The notes: generated by a model from the letters alone, not told the origin. DNA of 64,000 nucleotides from Burkholderiales bacterium (GCA_030604135.1 JAUVWL010000008.1:1-64000), one strand, 5' to 3'; numbered from the stretch's first letter, positions 30,769 to 41,287 are shown. Translations and numbers: made by a program.

Positions 30769-30910
30769 TTTTGCGCACGGCCTTTCGTCAGCATCGTTCT
30801 GGAGCAGCGCAGCTGGAATCCGCACATTTGCGGGCTGACGCATGACCTGTTTGCGGTGCACAAGGTGCACAGCCGGGTGGTGAGTGCCTGACGTCGAAGC
30901 TTGTCTGCTG

Positions 30911-31324
30911 TCAGAACGCCAGCGTGTTCAGACCCGGCTTGAGCAGGTGGGCGGCGACATCGGCGGGTTTGGCCGGGGTCACGCCTTCGATCAGATCGGC
31001 CGGCTGCTTGCCGGTGTTGGGCAGGTAGAGTGCGCAGACTTCGACCTTGGCGCCGGCCTTGATCACGCCCTGCAGCATCTGCTGGGTGGTGACGTCGCGC
31101 GGCTTGAGCTTGGGCAGTTCGGCGCCCTTGACGGCGATGTCGCCAGCAGCATCGCACAGCAGGACGCGCACATTGGCTTTCTGCTCCAGGGCCTGTCCGG
31201 CCAGCACCAGACCGGCGCCCTGGGCCATGGCGTTGCCGCTGTGGATGTTGACGAACAGGTCCTGGGCGTGGGCGGTTCCGGTGGCCAGCAGGGCGGCGGT
31301 GCCGAGGGCGATCAGCGATTTCAT
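30911..31324 (-). CDS. Periplasmic DsrE/F-like protein
   Basis: Signal peptide MKSLIALGTAALLATGTAHA; DsrE-like fold pattern with VRVLLCDAAG and VEVCALYLPNTGK cysteines. Confidence 0.75.
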   Translation of the reverse strand: MKSLIALGTAALLATGTAHAQDLFVNIHSGNAMAQGAGLVLAGQALEQKANVRVLLCDAAGDIAVKGAELPKLKPRDVTTQQMLQGVIKAGAKVEVCALYLPNTGKQPADLIEGVTPAKPADVAAHLLKPGLNTLAF

Positions 31325-31445
31325 GCGCAAACTCCTTGATTGAATCGGGTGGAAATTTCAGTGACGGCGCCACCGAACAGCCGATTCTTCATATACTGAC
31401 CAGAGTATCTTTGACAAATCGCAATGCAGAGCACGAAAGCCCGCC

Positions 31446-32174
31446 ATGACCCACGACCTTGAATCCCCGGTGCATCCCGACCAGCTCCCGTTGCTCGACG
31501 ACGAGCTCGACGTGCTGGCCGCGTGGGTGGCTCTGGACCAGGTGAGGGTGGTCGAAGCTGGCTGCGGCAACGCCCGCTTGCTGCGCGACATGCTGAAGCG
31601 CCATCCCATGGCCACCGGCGTCGGCCTGGAGGTTGATGGGGTGCAGCACGCCAGAAACCTGGCCGCGCCGCAAGCGCGCCTGTGCTTCATCGAAGCGGGC
31701 GCGCAGTCCATTCCCCTGCCCGATGCCGATGCCGATCTCGCACTCATGCTCAAGTCCTTGCACCATGTGCCGCTGGACCAGATGGACACGGCCCTGAACG
31801 AGCTGGCACGCGTGGTTAGGCCCGGCGGCTGGCTCTATGTGTCGGAGCCCATCTACGGTGGTGCGCTCAACGAAATCGTTCGGCTGTACAACGACGAAGG
31901 CCGGGTGCGGCGCGAGGCACAGGCCGCGGTGAACCGGGCCGTGGCCGATGGCCGGCTGTGGCGTGCGGCCGCCGAACGGCGTTTTGCCCAGCCGGTGCAC
32001 TACCGGGACTTCGACGACTTTGCGCAACGCATGTTGTACCCGAGCTTTGCCGATCACGGCATCACCGACGACCTGCGTGAGCGTGTCCGTCAGGCTTACC
32101 AGCCGCACCAGACGGCCGACGGTGCGCGTTTTGTGCGGCCCATGCATGTGCGCCTGTTGCAGCGCGTCCCCTGA
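31446..32174 (+). CDS. Class I SAM-dependent methyltransferase
   Basis: VVEAGCGNARLLRDML motif I. Confidence 0.88.
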   Translation: MTHDLESPVHPDQLPLLDDELDVLAAWVALDQVRVVEAGCGNARLLRDMLKRHPMATGVGLEVDGVQHARNLAAPQARLCFIEAGAQSIPLPDADADLALMLKSLHHVPLDQMDTALNELARVVRPGGWLYVSEPIYGGALNEIVRLYNDEGRVRREAQAAVNRAVADGRLWRAAAERRFAQPVHYRDFDDFAQRMLYPSFADHGITDDLRERVRQAYQPHQTADGARFVRPMHVRLLQRVP

Positions 32175-32183
32175 CTCCTAGTC

Positions 32184-33914
32184 TCAGTCCTGCGCCAGTG
32201 CGGTGATGGCCTGGTGGTGGGTCAGGAACACCTGACCGCTGAGCTGTTGCAGAAAGTCGGTGCGCTGGAGCCGGTCCATGACCGGGCCCTTGACCTCGCT
32301 CAGGTGCAGGGCAATGCCCTGGTCGGACAGGCGCTGCATGATGACCACCAGGCTGTCGAGTGCGCTGGCGTCGATGTCGTTGACCGCCGTGCATTGCAGC
32401 ACCACGTGCCGCAGGCCAGGGTCGGCAGCGGCCACGGCCTCGGCCACATGGTCTTCCAGGTAACGGGCGTTGGCAAAGAACAGGCTCTCGTCCACCCGCA
32501 GGCCAAGCACATTCGGGTGGGTCACCACCTCGTGCCGCAGCACGTTGCGGTAGTGCTCGGTGCCGGGCACATTGCCCACCACCGCAATGTGGGGGCGGCT
32601 GCTGATCCACAGGTGCATGAGCAGCGAGACCACCACCCCGGTCATCAGGCCGCTGACCAGGTCGACCAGCAGCGTGACCGCAAAGGTCAGCGCGTGGGCA
32701 GCGAAGTCGGCACGGGAGATGCGCCAGGATTTGGAAAAACCCCGCAGGTCGATCAGGCTGCCCAGGGCCATGACGATGCTGGCCGCCAGCACCGCCAGCG
32801 GCAGGTCACGCAGCCAGGGGGTGAAGAACAGGGCGGTCAAGGCCAGCAGCAGCGCCGCAAGCAGGCCGGCCGTGGGTGTGCGGGCGCCACCCTCGTGCAG
32901 CACGACGCTGCGTGAAAAACTGGCCCCCACTGCAAACGCGCCGGTGAAGCCGGCCGCCAGATTGGCCCCACCCATGGCCCGCATTTCGGCGCTTGGGTTC
33001 ACGCGCTCACGGCGTTTGGCGGCCAGCCCCTGGACAATGGAGATCTGCTCGACGAAGGTGAGCATGGCGATCAGCAAGGCCGGCAGCAGCAGGGCCTGAA
33101 CCGTCCCGGGGCTGACGTTCAGCAAGGCGCCCATGGCCAGCGCCGGCAGGCCCTGGGGAATGTCTCCCACCACCGCCAGCCCCCGGTCGGCCCAGCCGAG
33201 CACCGAGGTCAGTGCAATGGCGGCCAGCATCACCAGCAGCGGCGCGGCCTTGGCCACCAGATCGGCGGCACCCGGTGGCAGACCCAGCCGGGACAGCAGA
33301 GCCTTGAGCCAGCGTTTGGTGGCCCACAGCGCCAGCAAGGCGCCGGTTGCCACCGCCACGGTCAAACCCTGCGCCTGGGCGGCCTGCTGCCAAAGGCTGT
33401 TCAGAAAAACCCAGAGATTGCCGCTGGCCAGGGGTGTGCCCAACAGGTGCGTGAACTGGCTCATGCCGATCAGCAGGCCCGAGGCGGTGACAAAACCCGA
33501 GAGCACAGGCGTGCTCAGAAAGCTCGCAATGAAGCCCATGCGCAGCGTGCCCATCAGCAGCAACAACGCCCCCACCAGCAGCGCCAGCAGCGCACTGGTC
33601 GCCACGAACTCGGCGCTGCCGGCACTGGCCACCGCCCCCACCGCCGCCAGCGACATGATGGAGCGCAGGGCCGCGGGGCCGACGCCCAGCACCGGGCTGG
33701 TGCCCATCAGGGCATAGACCACCAGCGGCAGCATGGCGGCGTACAGGCCGGTGACGGCGGGCATGCCCGCCAGCAGCGCGTAGGCCAGGCTTTGCGGAAT
33801 GAGCAACAGGGTCAGTACAGCAGCTGCTGTGAGGTCACCCGCCATCTGAGGGCGCCCGTACCCGCGCGACCAGCGCAGCACGGGGAACCAGGACGTCCAG
33901 CCCTTGCTGTCCAC
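32184..33914 (-). CDS. SulP family permease with STAS domain
   Basis: LIPQSLAYALLAGMPAVTGLYAAMLP; C-terminal STAS (NDIDASALDSLVVIMQRL). Confidence 0.93.
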   Translation of the reverse strand: MDSKGWTSWFPVLRWSRGYGRPQMAGDLTAAAVLTLLLIPQSLAYALLAGMPAVTGLYAAMLPLVVYALMGTSPVLGVGPAALRSIMSLAAVGAVASAGSAEFVATSALLALLVGALLLLMGTLRMGFIASFLSTPVLSGFVTASGLLIGMSQFTHLLGTPLASGNLWVFLNSLWQQAAQAQGLTVAVATGALLALWATKRWLKALLSRLGLPPGAADLVAKAAPLLVMLAAIALTSVLGWADRGLAVVGDIPQGLPALAMGALLNVSPGTVQALLLPALLIAMLTFVEQISIVQGLAAKRRERVNPSAEMRAMGGANLAAGFTGAFAVGASFSRSVVLHEGGARTPTAGLLAALLLALTALFFTPWLRDLPLAVLAASIVMALGSLIDLRGFSKSWRISRADFAAHALTFAVTLLVDLVSGLMTGVVVSLLMHLWISSRPHIAVVGNVPGTEHYRNVLRHEVVTHPNVLGLRVDESLFFANARYLEDHVAEAVAAADPGLRHVVLQCTAVNDIDASALDSLVVIMQRLSDQGIALHLSEVKGPVMDRLQRTDFLQQLSGQVFLTHHQAITALAQD

Positions 33915-33917
33915 GGT

Positions 33918-35042
33918 TCAGCTCGGCGCGTTGGCCGCCTCGGTGTGGATCACGCCACCACCCAGGCACACCTCACCGTCGTACAGCACCGCGCTCTGGC
34001 CGGGTGTCACCGCCCATTGGGGCTCGGCAAAACGAAGCGTGAAGCCGGTTTCGTCCAGTGCCAGCGCGCAGGGCGCGTCGGTCTGGCGGTAGCGCGTCTT
34101 GGCGGCGATCTGTGTGCTGGCAGGGGGCGCTCCCGCCACCCAGCTCAGGTCTTCGGCGCGCAGGCTGGGCGCCAGCAGCCAGGGGTGGTCGTGGCCCTGC
34201 ACCACCCACAAGGTGTTTTTCTCGACGTCCTTGCGCGCCACGAACCAGGGTTCGTGTTCGCTGCCGCCTTTTTGTGCACCCTTGGCCTTCACACCACCGA
34301 TGCCCAGGCCCTGGCGCTGGCCCAGGGTGTAGAAACTCAGGCCCACGTGCTGGCCGATGGTGCGGCCCGTCGGGTCCTTGATCGGGCCCGGTTCCTTGCT
34401 GATGTAGCGATTCAGGAAGTCGCGAAACGGTCGCTCGCCGATGAAGCAGATGCCGGTGCTGTCTTTCTTCCTCGCGTTGGGCAGCGGGATCTCGGCCGCG
34501 ATGCGGCGCACCTCGGTCTTGGGAAGTTCACCCACCGGGAACATCGTCTTGGACAGCTGCGCCTGGTTGAGCCGATGCAGGAAGTAGCTCTGGTCCTTCA
34601 AGGGGTCCAGGCCCTTGAGCAGTTCGTGTCGTCCCGTCGCCTGGTTCAAGCGTACCCGGGCATAGTGGCCGGTGGCGATCTTCTCGGCGCCCAGGCGCAT
34701 GGCGTGGTCGAGGAAGGCCTTGAACTTGATCTCGGCGTTGCACAGGATGTCGGGGTTGGGCGTGCGCCCGGCCTGATACTCCCGCAGGAACTCGGCGAAG
34801 ACACGGTCCTTGTATTCGGACGCGAAGTTCACGTGTTCGATGTCGATGCCGATCACGTCGGCCACGCTGGCCGCGTCCAGCCAGTCCTGCCGGCTGGAGC
34901 AGTACTCGCTGTCGTCGTCATCTTCCCAGTTCTTCATGAAGATGCCGATCACCTCGTGGCCCTGCTGTTTGAGCAGCCAGGCGCTGACGGCGGAATCCAC
35001 GCCGCCGCTCAGGCCCACCACCACACGTTGCTTGTCTGTCAT
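33918..35042 (-). CDS. mnmA: tRNA-specific 2-thiouridylase
   Basis: [49 protein letters not shown]. Confidence 0.96.
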   Translation of the reverse strand: MTDKQRVVVGLSGGVDSAVSAWLLKQQGHEVIGIFMKNWEDDDDSEYCSSRQDWLDAASVADVIGIDIEHVNFASEYKDRVFAEFLREYQAGRTPNPDILCNAEIKFKAFLDHAMRLGAEKIATGHYARVRLNQATGRHELLKGLDPLKDQSYFLHRLNQAQLSKTMFPVGELPKTEVRRIAAEIPLPNARKKDSTGICFIGERPFRDFLNRYISKEPGPIKDPTGRTIGQHVGLSFYTLGQRQGLGIGGVKAKGAQKGGSEHEPWFVARKDVEKNTLWVVQGHDHPWLLAPSLRAEDLSWVAGAPPASTQIAAKTRYRQTDAPCALALDETGFTLRFAEPQWAVTPGQSAVLYDGEVCLGGGVIHTEAANAPS

Positions 35043-35050
35043 GGACCGGA

Positions 35051-36301
35051 TTATCCCGCGACGGCTTCGTCCCAGGCGCGGTCGCCCCGCGCGTCCTTGA
35101 CCCGCGTCGGCAGGCCCATGCGGTCCATCAGGCGCAGGAAGGGCGCCGGGTCCAGGTCCTCCACGTTGACCATGGTGCCGGTGTCCCAGGTGCCGTCGGC
35201 AATCAGCAGGGCAGCGGCCACCGGCGGCACACCGGCGGTGTACGAGATGCCCTGGCTGCCGACCTCGGCGTAGGCCTCGGCGTGGTCGGCCACGTTGTAG
35301 ATGAAGGCCTCGGCGTCTTTGCCGTCCTTGCTGCCTTTGACCCAGTTGCCGATGCAGGTCTTGCCGCTGTAGCTCGGTGCCAGGCTGGCGGGGTCGGGCA
35401 GCACGGCCTTGACGACTTTCAGCGGCACCACTTCCAGCCCTTCGGCGGTTTTCACCGGTTGTTCGGACAGCAGGCCCAGGTTGTTGAGCACGGTGAAGAC
35501 GTTGATGTAGTGCTCGCCAAAACCCATCCAGAAACGCAGGTCGGCCTGTGGGTAGCGGCTGGCCAGCGAGTGCAGTTCGTCGTGGCCGGTCAGATAGGCT
35601 TTTTGCGGGCCGACCACCGGCAGGTTCCAGGTCTGGCTGACCTCGAACATCTTGTTCGGCGTCCACTGCCCGTTCTGCCAGGACAGCACCGTGCCGGTGA
35701 ACTCGCGGAAGTTGACTTCCGGGTCGAAGTTGGTGGCAAACCAGCGGTCGTGCTTGCCCGCGTTGATGTCGACGATGTCGATGCTGCGGATGGTGTCGAA
35801 GAAACGGTCTTCGGCCAGGCGCGCATAGGCGTTGACCACCCCGGGGTCGAAGCCGACGCCAAGCACGGCGGTGACACCGGCCTCTGCGCAGCGCTCACGC
35901 CGTTTCCACTCGTGGTTGGCGTACCAGGGTGGCGGCTCGCAGATTTTCAGCGGGTCTTCGTGGATGGCGGTATCCATGTAGGCCGCGCCGGTGTCGATGC
36001 AGGCCTCCAGCACCGACATGTTGACGAAGGCGCTGCCCAGGTTGATGACGATCTGAGCGCCGGTGCGGCGGATCAGTTCGGCCACGGCTGGGGTGTCCAT
36101 GGCGTCGATGGTGTGGGCCTGCAGCACCCCGGGCACCTTGAGGCTGCCTTTGGCGTGTACCGAGGCGATGATGGCCTCGCACTTGGCGATCTTGCGCGAG
36201 GCGATGTGGATGTCGCCCAGCACGTCGTTGTTCTGGGCGCATTTGTGGGCCGCCACTTGAGCCACGCCGCCGGCGCCGATGATGAGCACATTGCGCTTCA
36301 T
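35051..36301 (-). CDS. Carboxynorspermidine synthase (saccharopine dehydrogenase family)
   Basis: [21 protein letters not shown]; co-located with nspC-like gene. Confidence 0.87.
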   Translation of the reverse strand: MKRNVLIIGAGGVAQVAAHKCAQNNDVLGDIHIASRKIAKCEAIIASVHAKGSLKVPGVLQAHTIDAMDTPAVAELIRRTGAQIVINLGSAFVNMSVLEACIDTGAAYMDTAIHEDPLKICEPPPWYANHEWKRRERCAEAGVTAVLGVGFDPGVVNAYARLAEDRFFDTIRSIDIVDINAGKHDRWFATNFDPEVNFREFTGTVLSWQNGQWTPNKMFEVSQTWNLPVVGPQKAYLTGHDELHSLASRYPQADLRFWMGFGEHYINVFTVLNNLGLLSEQPVKTAEGLEVVPLKVVKAVLPDPASLAPSYSGKTCIGNWVKGSKDGKDAEAFIYNVADHAEAYAEVGSQGISYTAGVPPVAAALLIADGTWDTGTMVNVEDLDPAPFLRLMDRMGLPTRVKDARGDRAWDEAVAG

Positions 36302-36384
36302 GTCGTCGAAATCCTTTCGTCGGAGGGGGGTTGAAGAAAAACGGGCCCGCCCGCCCTGCGGCGGGTCAGTTCGTCAAGGGGGCT

Positions 36385-37503
36385 TCAGGACAAAGCTGAA
36401 GCGAAGTCGGCGTAGCCGAAGTCGCGCACCAGGCGAACGTGGCCGTCAAGTTCGCGCACCGCGATGGCCGGCATCTTCACGCCGTTGAACCAGTTCTTCT
36501 TGACCATGGTGTAGGCGGCCGCGTCCTCGATGGACAGGCGGTCGCCCACCTGCAGGGGCTGCTCAAACCGGAATTCACCAACGATGTCGCCGGCCAGGCA
36601 GGACTTGCCGCAGACCATCCATTCGTGTGCGCCCTGGTTGGGCTCGATGCGGCCGCTGTAGCGGTAGACCAGCAGGTCCAGCATGTGGGCCTCGATCGAG
36701 CTGTCCACAATGGCCAGGTTCTTGCCGTTGTGCAGGGTGTCCAGCACGGTGACTTCCAGCGTGGTCGAGTTGGCCACAGCCGCTTCACCGGGCTCCAGGT
36801 AGACCTGCACGCCGTATTCGCCGGCAAAGCGTTTGAGGCGTTCGGCAAAGGCCGCCAGCGGGTAGTCGGGGTGGGTGAAGGCAATGCCGCCACCCAGGCT
36901 GATCCAGTCCATGCGGCGGATCAGGTGGCCGAAGCGATGCTCGATGTGGTCGAGCATCTCGCCAAAGCGCTCCAGTCGGCCGTTCTCGCAGTTGTTGTGG
37001 AACATGAAGCCGCTGACGCCACCGACCTCACCCAGCGCGCGCTCGATGGCAGCCGGATCGTGCTCACCCAGGCGCGAAAAGGGCCGCGCCGGGTCGGCCA
37101 GGTCGAAGCTGGACGAACTGACACCGGGGTTCACGCGCAGGCCGCGCACTTTCGAGCGCGAAGCCGCGTCGAAGCAGCGCAACTGGCCCAGGGTGTTGAA
37201 AATGATCTTGTCGCAGTGGCCCACCACCTCGTCGATTTCGTGGTCGGCCCAGGCCACGGAGTAGGCGTGGGTCTCGCCCGGAAACTTCTCGCGCCCCAGG
37301 CGCACCTCGTACAGCGACGAACTGGTGGTGCCGTCCATGTACTCGGACATGAAGTCGAAAACCGACCAGGTGGCAAAACACTTGAGAGCCAGCAGCGACT
37401 TGGCGCCGGAGGTCTGGCGCAGCCAGGCGATCTTCTCCAGGTTGGGCAGCAGGCGGGCTTTGTCGATCAGGTAGTGGGGGGTGGGCAGGCGGGACTCGGA
37501 CAT
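36385..37503 (-). CDS. nspC: Carboxynorspermidine decarboxylase
   Basis: PLP decarboxylase; LLALKCFATWSVFDFMSEYMDGTTSSSLYEVRLG. Confidence 0.9.
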   Translation of the reverse strand: MSESRLPTPHYLIDKARLLPNLEKIAWLRQTSGAKSLLALKCFATWSVFDFMSEYMDGTTSSSLYEVRLGREKFPGETHAYSVAWADHEIDEVVGHCDKIIFNTLGQLRCFDAASRSKVRGLRVNPGVSSSSFDLADPARPFSRLGEHDPAAIERALGEVGGVSGFMFHNNCENGRLERFGEMLDHIEHRFGHLIRRMDWISLGGGIAFTHPDYPLAAFAERLKRFAGEYGVQVYLEPGEAAVANSTTLEVTVLDTLHNGKNLAIVDSSIEAHMLDLLVYRYSGRIEPNQGAHEWMVCGKSCLAGDIVGEFRFEQPLQVGDRLSIEDAAAYTMVKKNWFNGVKMPAIAVRELDGHVRLVRDFGYADFASALS

Positions 37504-37722
37504 GGGGCGATTATCCTCGCTGGACGCACTTGAGCCTGTTCATGCCAGTCTCTATGATGCGGTGGCATGAGGCCACAAAAGCATGTGTGCCTGCTGTGCG
37601 CCGGTGCCCAATGAGGCCAGCATTGTGAGATGTCCATCAGGCTGTGCCACCGCGGCAAGCTGGCCGCAACGCTTCGGCTGTCCTGGTGTGTGCTGGCGTT
37701 GACCGAGAGGATGAACAAAGCC

Positions 37723-39135
37723 ATGGCCTACCGCCACCGCATTGGTCTGCGCGAATACGTTTTCGACGACCTGCGCACCCTCATGGCGCGTGCCTCGCCA
37801 ATGCGTTCGGGTGACCGGCTGGCGGGCGTGGCGGCGGCCGACAGCCAGGAGCGGGTGGCCGCGCAGATGGCGTTGGCCGAGGTGCCGCTGGCGGCCTTTC
37901 TGAACGAGGCGGTGGTGCCGTATGAGGACGACGAGGTCACGCGCCTGATCATCGACATGCACGACCGCGCCGCCTTTGCGCCCGTGGCTCATTTGACGGT
38001 GGGCGATTTTCGCAACTGGCTGCTGGGCGAGGCGGCCGACACGGCCACCCTGACCGCGCTGGCGCCGGGCCTGACGCCCGAGATGGTGGCGGCGGTGAGC
38101 AAGCTCTGTCGGGTGCAGGACCTGGCGCTGATCGCACGCAAGTGTTCGGTGGTGACGCGTTTTCGGGGCACCCTGGGCCTGCCGGGCCGGCTGGCCACGC
38201 GCCTGCAGCCCAATCACCCGACCGACGACCTGGCCGGCATTGCCGCCAGCCTGCTCGATGGCCTGCTCATGGGCAGCGGTGACGCGGTGATCGGCATCAA
38301 CCCGGCCACCGACAACGTGCCCCAGGTCAGGCGTTTGCTGGCCATGCTGGACGAGGTGGTGGCCCGCCACGGTATTCCCACACAAAGCTGCGTGCTCACC
38401 CATGTGACCAACACGCTGCAGGCGATCGAGGCCGGGGTGCCGGTGGATCTGGTGTTCCAGTCCATCGGCGGCACCGAAGCCACCAACCGCAGTTTCGGCA
38501 TCGACCTGGCCTTGTTGCACGAGGCGCGCGAGGCGGCGCTGTCGCTGCAGCGCGGGGCGGTATTTGACAACGGCCACCGCGGCGACCACGTCATGTACTT
38601 CGAGACCGGCCAGGGCAGCGCGCTGTCGGCCAATGCGCACCATGGCTGCGACCAGCAGACCATCGAGGCGCGGGCCTACGCAGTGGCTCGGTGCTTCCAG
38701 CCGCTGCTGGTCAACACCGTGGTCGGCTTCATCGGGCCCGAGTACCTGTTCGACGGCAAACAGATCCTGCGCGCGGGGTTGGAGGACCATTTCTGCGGCA
38801 AGCTGCTGGGTGTGCCCATGGGCTGCGACGTTTGCTACACCAACCACGCGGAGGCCGACAGCGACGACATGGATGCGCTGCTGACCCTGTTGTGCGCGGC
38901 GGGCGTCAACTTCATCATGGGTGTGCCGGGGGCCGACGACATCATGCTCAACTACCAGAGCACCTCGTTCCACGACGCGCTGGCCATGCGCCAGCTGCTG
39001 GGCCTGCGCGCCGCGCCCGAGTTCGAGGACTGGCTGCTGCGCATGGGCATTCGCGAGCCGGGCGGAGCGATGCGCCTGGCACCGGCCTTGCCGGATGCGC
39101 TGACATCGGCGGTGCGGCGGCTGGAGGCCTCGTGA
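37723..39135 (+). CDS. eutB: Ethanolamine ammonia-lyase large subunit
   Basis: VIGINPATDNV, LVFQSIGGTEATNRSFG, YFETGQGSALSANAHHG. Confidence 0.95.
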   Translation: MAYRHRIGLREYVFDDLRTLMARASPMRSGDRLAGVAAADSQERVAAQMALAEVPLAAFLNEAVVPYEDDEVTRLIIDMHDRAAFAPVAHLTVGDFRNWLLGEAADTATLTALAPGLTPEMVAAVSKLCRVQDLALIARKCSVVTRFRGTLGLPGRLATRLQPNHPTDDLAGIAASLLDGLLMGSGDAVIGINPATDNVPQVRRLLAMLDEVVARHGIPTQSCVLTHVTNTLQAIEAGVPVDLVFQSIGGTEATNRSFGIDLALLHEAREAALSLQRGAVFDNGHRGDHVMYFETGQGSALSANAHHGCDQQTIEARAYAVARCFQPLLVNTVVGFIGPEYLFDGKQILRAGLEDHFCGKLLGVPMGCDVCYTNHAEADSDDMDALLTLLCAAGVNFIMGVPGADDIMLNYQSTSFHDALAMRQLLGLRAAPEFEDWLLRMGIREPGGAMRLAPALPDALTSAVRRLEAS

Positions 39136-39917
39136 GCGCGCGCGACACGCCTGGGGTTCTGCCCGCTGCCTGGGACGGACTGCGCCGTTTCACCGATGCA
39201 CGCATTGCCCTGGGCCGCGCCGGCCACAGCCTGCCGACCGAGGCCCACCTGGCCTTTCAGCTGGCCCATGCGCAGGCGCGCGACGCGGTGCACCTGCCGC
39301 TGGATGTGGCCGGCCTGGCCGACGACCTCCGTGGGCTGGACCTGGAGGTGCTGACCTTGCGCAGCGCTGCGCGCGACCGGCCCACCTACCTGCAGCGGCC
39401 CGATCTCGGGCGCCGATTGGACCCGGCTTCGCAGGACGTGCTGACCCGCCGGGCCGGCGCCTCATCGGTGGACCTGGCGCTGGTGGTGGCCGACGGGCTG
39501 TCGGCGCTGGGTGTCATGCAGAACGCCGTGGCGCTGTTGCGGCCGTTGCTGCAGCGGCTGCGGGCAGACACCGTGCAGCCCTGGACACTGGCGCCGGTGG
39601 TGCTGGTCGAGCAGGGGCGTGTGGCGGTGGGTGACCCGATCGGGTTGGCACTCAAGGCACGCATGGTGGTGGTCCTGATCGGTGAGCGGCCGGGCCTGAG
39701 TTCGCCCGACAGCATGGGCATTTATTTCAGCTGGGACCCGCGACCCGGCCTCACCGACGCCCAGCGCAACTGCATCTCCAACGTGCGGCCCGCTGGCCTG
39801 GCCCCGGCACAGGCGGCTGCGCGCCTGTATGCCCTGCTGGGCCGGGCGCGGCAGATGCAGCTCACCGGGGTGTCACTCAAAGAAGAGAGCGACGAACCTT
39901 CCGTCCGGATCGGTTGA
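39132..39917 (+). CDS. eutC: Ethanolamine ammonia-lyase small subunit
   Basis: GTGA overlap with eutB; VVADGLSALGV, IGERPGLSSPDSMGIYF. Confidence 0.94.
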   Translation: MSARDTPGVLPAAWDGLRRFTDARIALGRAGHSLPTEAHLAFQLAHAQARDAVHLPLDVAGLADDLRGLDLEVLTLRSAARDRPTYLQRPDLGRRLDPASQDVLTRRAGASSVDLALVVADGLSALGVMQNAVALLRPLLQRLRADTVQPWTLAPVVLVEQGRVAVGDPIGLALKARMVVVLIGERPGLSSPDSMGIYFSWDPRPGLTDAQRNCISNVRPAGLAPAQAAARLYALLGRARQMQLTGVSLKEESDEPSVRIG

Positions 39918-39968
39918 AGATTCCACGCATGGACGAAGCAGGGTGACCGCCCATGGCACACTGCGGCC

Positions 39969-40373
39969 ATGCCGCGCATCGATCCCGCCGACGTCGAGTT
40001 CACCGCCATCCGGGCTCAGGGCGCGGGCGGGCAGAACGTCAACAAGGTGTCCAACGCCATCCACCTGCGTTTTGCAGTGCACGCCTCGTCGCTGCCCGAT
40101 GAGATCAAGCGGCGCCTGCTGGCCCTGAGCGACCAGCGCATCACCACCGAAGGTGTCATTGTCATCAAGGCCCAGTCCAGCCGCAGCCTGGAGCAGAACA
40201 GGGCCGACGCCCTGGCCCGCCTGCAGGCCATGGTCGACAGCGTGGCCACGCCCCCACGTCAGCGTCGGCCCACCCGGCCGACACGCGCCTCGCAGGCGCG
40301 GCGGCTGGAAGGCAAGGCCCAGCGCGCACGAACCAAGCAGGCGCGCGGGCGGGTGTCGGCTGCTGGCGACTGA
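39969..40373 (+). CDS. arfB: Alternative ribosome-rescue peptidyl-tRNA hydrolase
   Basis: [23 protein letters not shown] motif, basic C-terminal tail. Confidence 0.93.
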   Translation: MPRIDPADVEFTAIRAQGAGGQNVNKVSNAIHLRFAVHASSLPDEIKRRLLALSDQRITTEGVIVIKAQSSRSLEQNRADALARLQAMVDSVATPPRQRRPTRPTRASQARRLEGKAQRARTKQARGRVSAAGD

Positions 40374-40669
40374 CCCAGCCTGCATCGCCAGACCTCCATC
40401 CCCTGGCGGCAACAACCGCTTGTCGCCGGCACGTGTGCCGGCGCAACAAATTGTTCCAATTAACCCAAAGATATGGAAAAATTCAGAAGCGTAAGTAGAA
40501 GTAACTGCATGAGGTGAGACTGCTTACGCCAAGGGTGTGCTTTTCTTGCCACTGGTGGGAGGGTGGGCACCTGGCTTGGGGTGGTGCGGGGTCAGCGCCC
40601 GGCACGTTCGGGTTGCCATGTCCGGTGGGTGGGTAACCAACAACGTCAACTTTTGATCAGGAGGATTCC

Positions 40670-41230
40670 ATGAAATTTGCAAAGACGATGCGTGCCGCTG
40701 CGGTGGCCGCGGCAGTGGGTGTGCTGGTGGGTTGTGGTGGTGGCAGCGACACCGGGTTGGACGCCACGGCGAAGGCCTGGACCGTTGATGCTGACGGATG
40801 GGGATTCGTCGGCAAAGGGGATGTTCAGCTGGCTTTGGGCTGGAACAACAAGCAGTTGCAGGACAACGCCAACAACGTGACCTTCCGGGCGGTCTCGACC
40901 ACCGTAACGGAAGTGAACTGGACCTGCACCAACTCGAACAACCAGAACGAACAGCAACGCGAGAGAACCACCACAACCACCGCACAAGGTGTGCTGTCTT
41001 CGGTCGCCCGCGAGCGCAACCAGATCACTGGTTTCAATCTCACCGGGTATTCGAGCACGTCGTCATCGGGCAGCACTTCGGACGGGCCTGCGCTGAACTC
41101 TTGCCCGTCGGGTCCTTGGACACTCACGACGCCCGCAGGTGAGCCCGAGGTAGTCGAGTCTTCCTCGGCCATGCAAGTCGGCCTCAGTGGAGCCGGTTGG
41201 GTTGACCTGAACCCCGACGCCAGCTATTGA
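40670..41230 (+). CDS. Hypothetical lipoprotein
   Basis: Lipobox VLVGC; AGGAGG-like RBS; N/T/S-rich 186 aa. Confidence 0.7.
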   Translation: MKFAKTMRAAAVAAAVGVLVGCGGGSDTGLDATAKAWTVDADGWGFVGKGDVQLALGWNNKQLQDNANNVTFRAVSTTVTEVNWTCTNSNNQNEQQRERTTTTTAQGVLSSVARERNQITGFNLTGYSSTSSSGSTSDGPALNSCPSGPWTLTTPAGEPEVVESSSAMQVGLSGAGWVDLNPDASY

Positions 41231-41260
41231 CGAGTCAGCCGTCGGCGAATGTACGGATGC

Positions 41261-41287
41261 AAGGGGGCTTTGGCCCCCTTTCTCTTT
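41261..41287 (+). terminator. Intrinsic terminator
   Basis: AAGGGGGC-TTTG-GCCCCCTT-TCTCTTTT. Confidence 0.85.
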
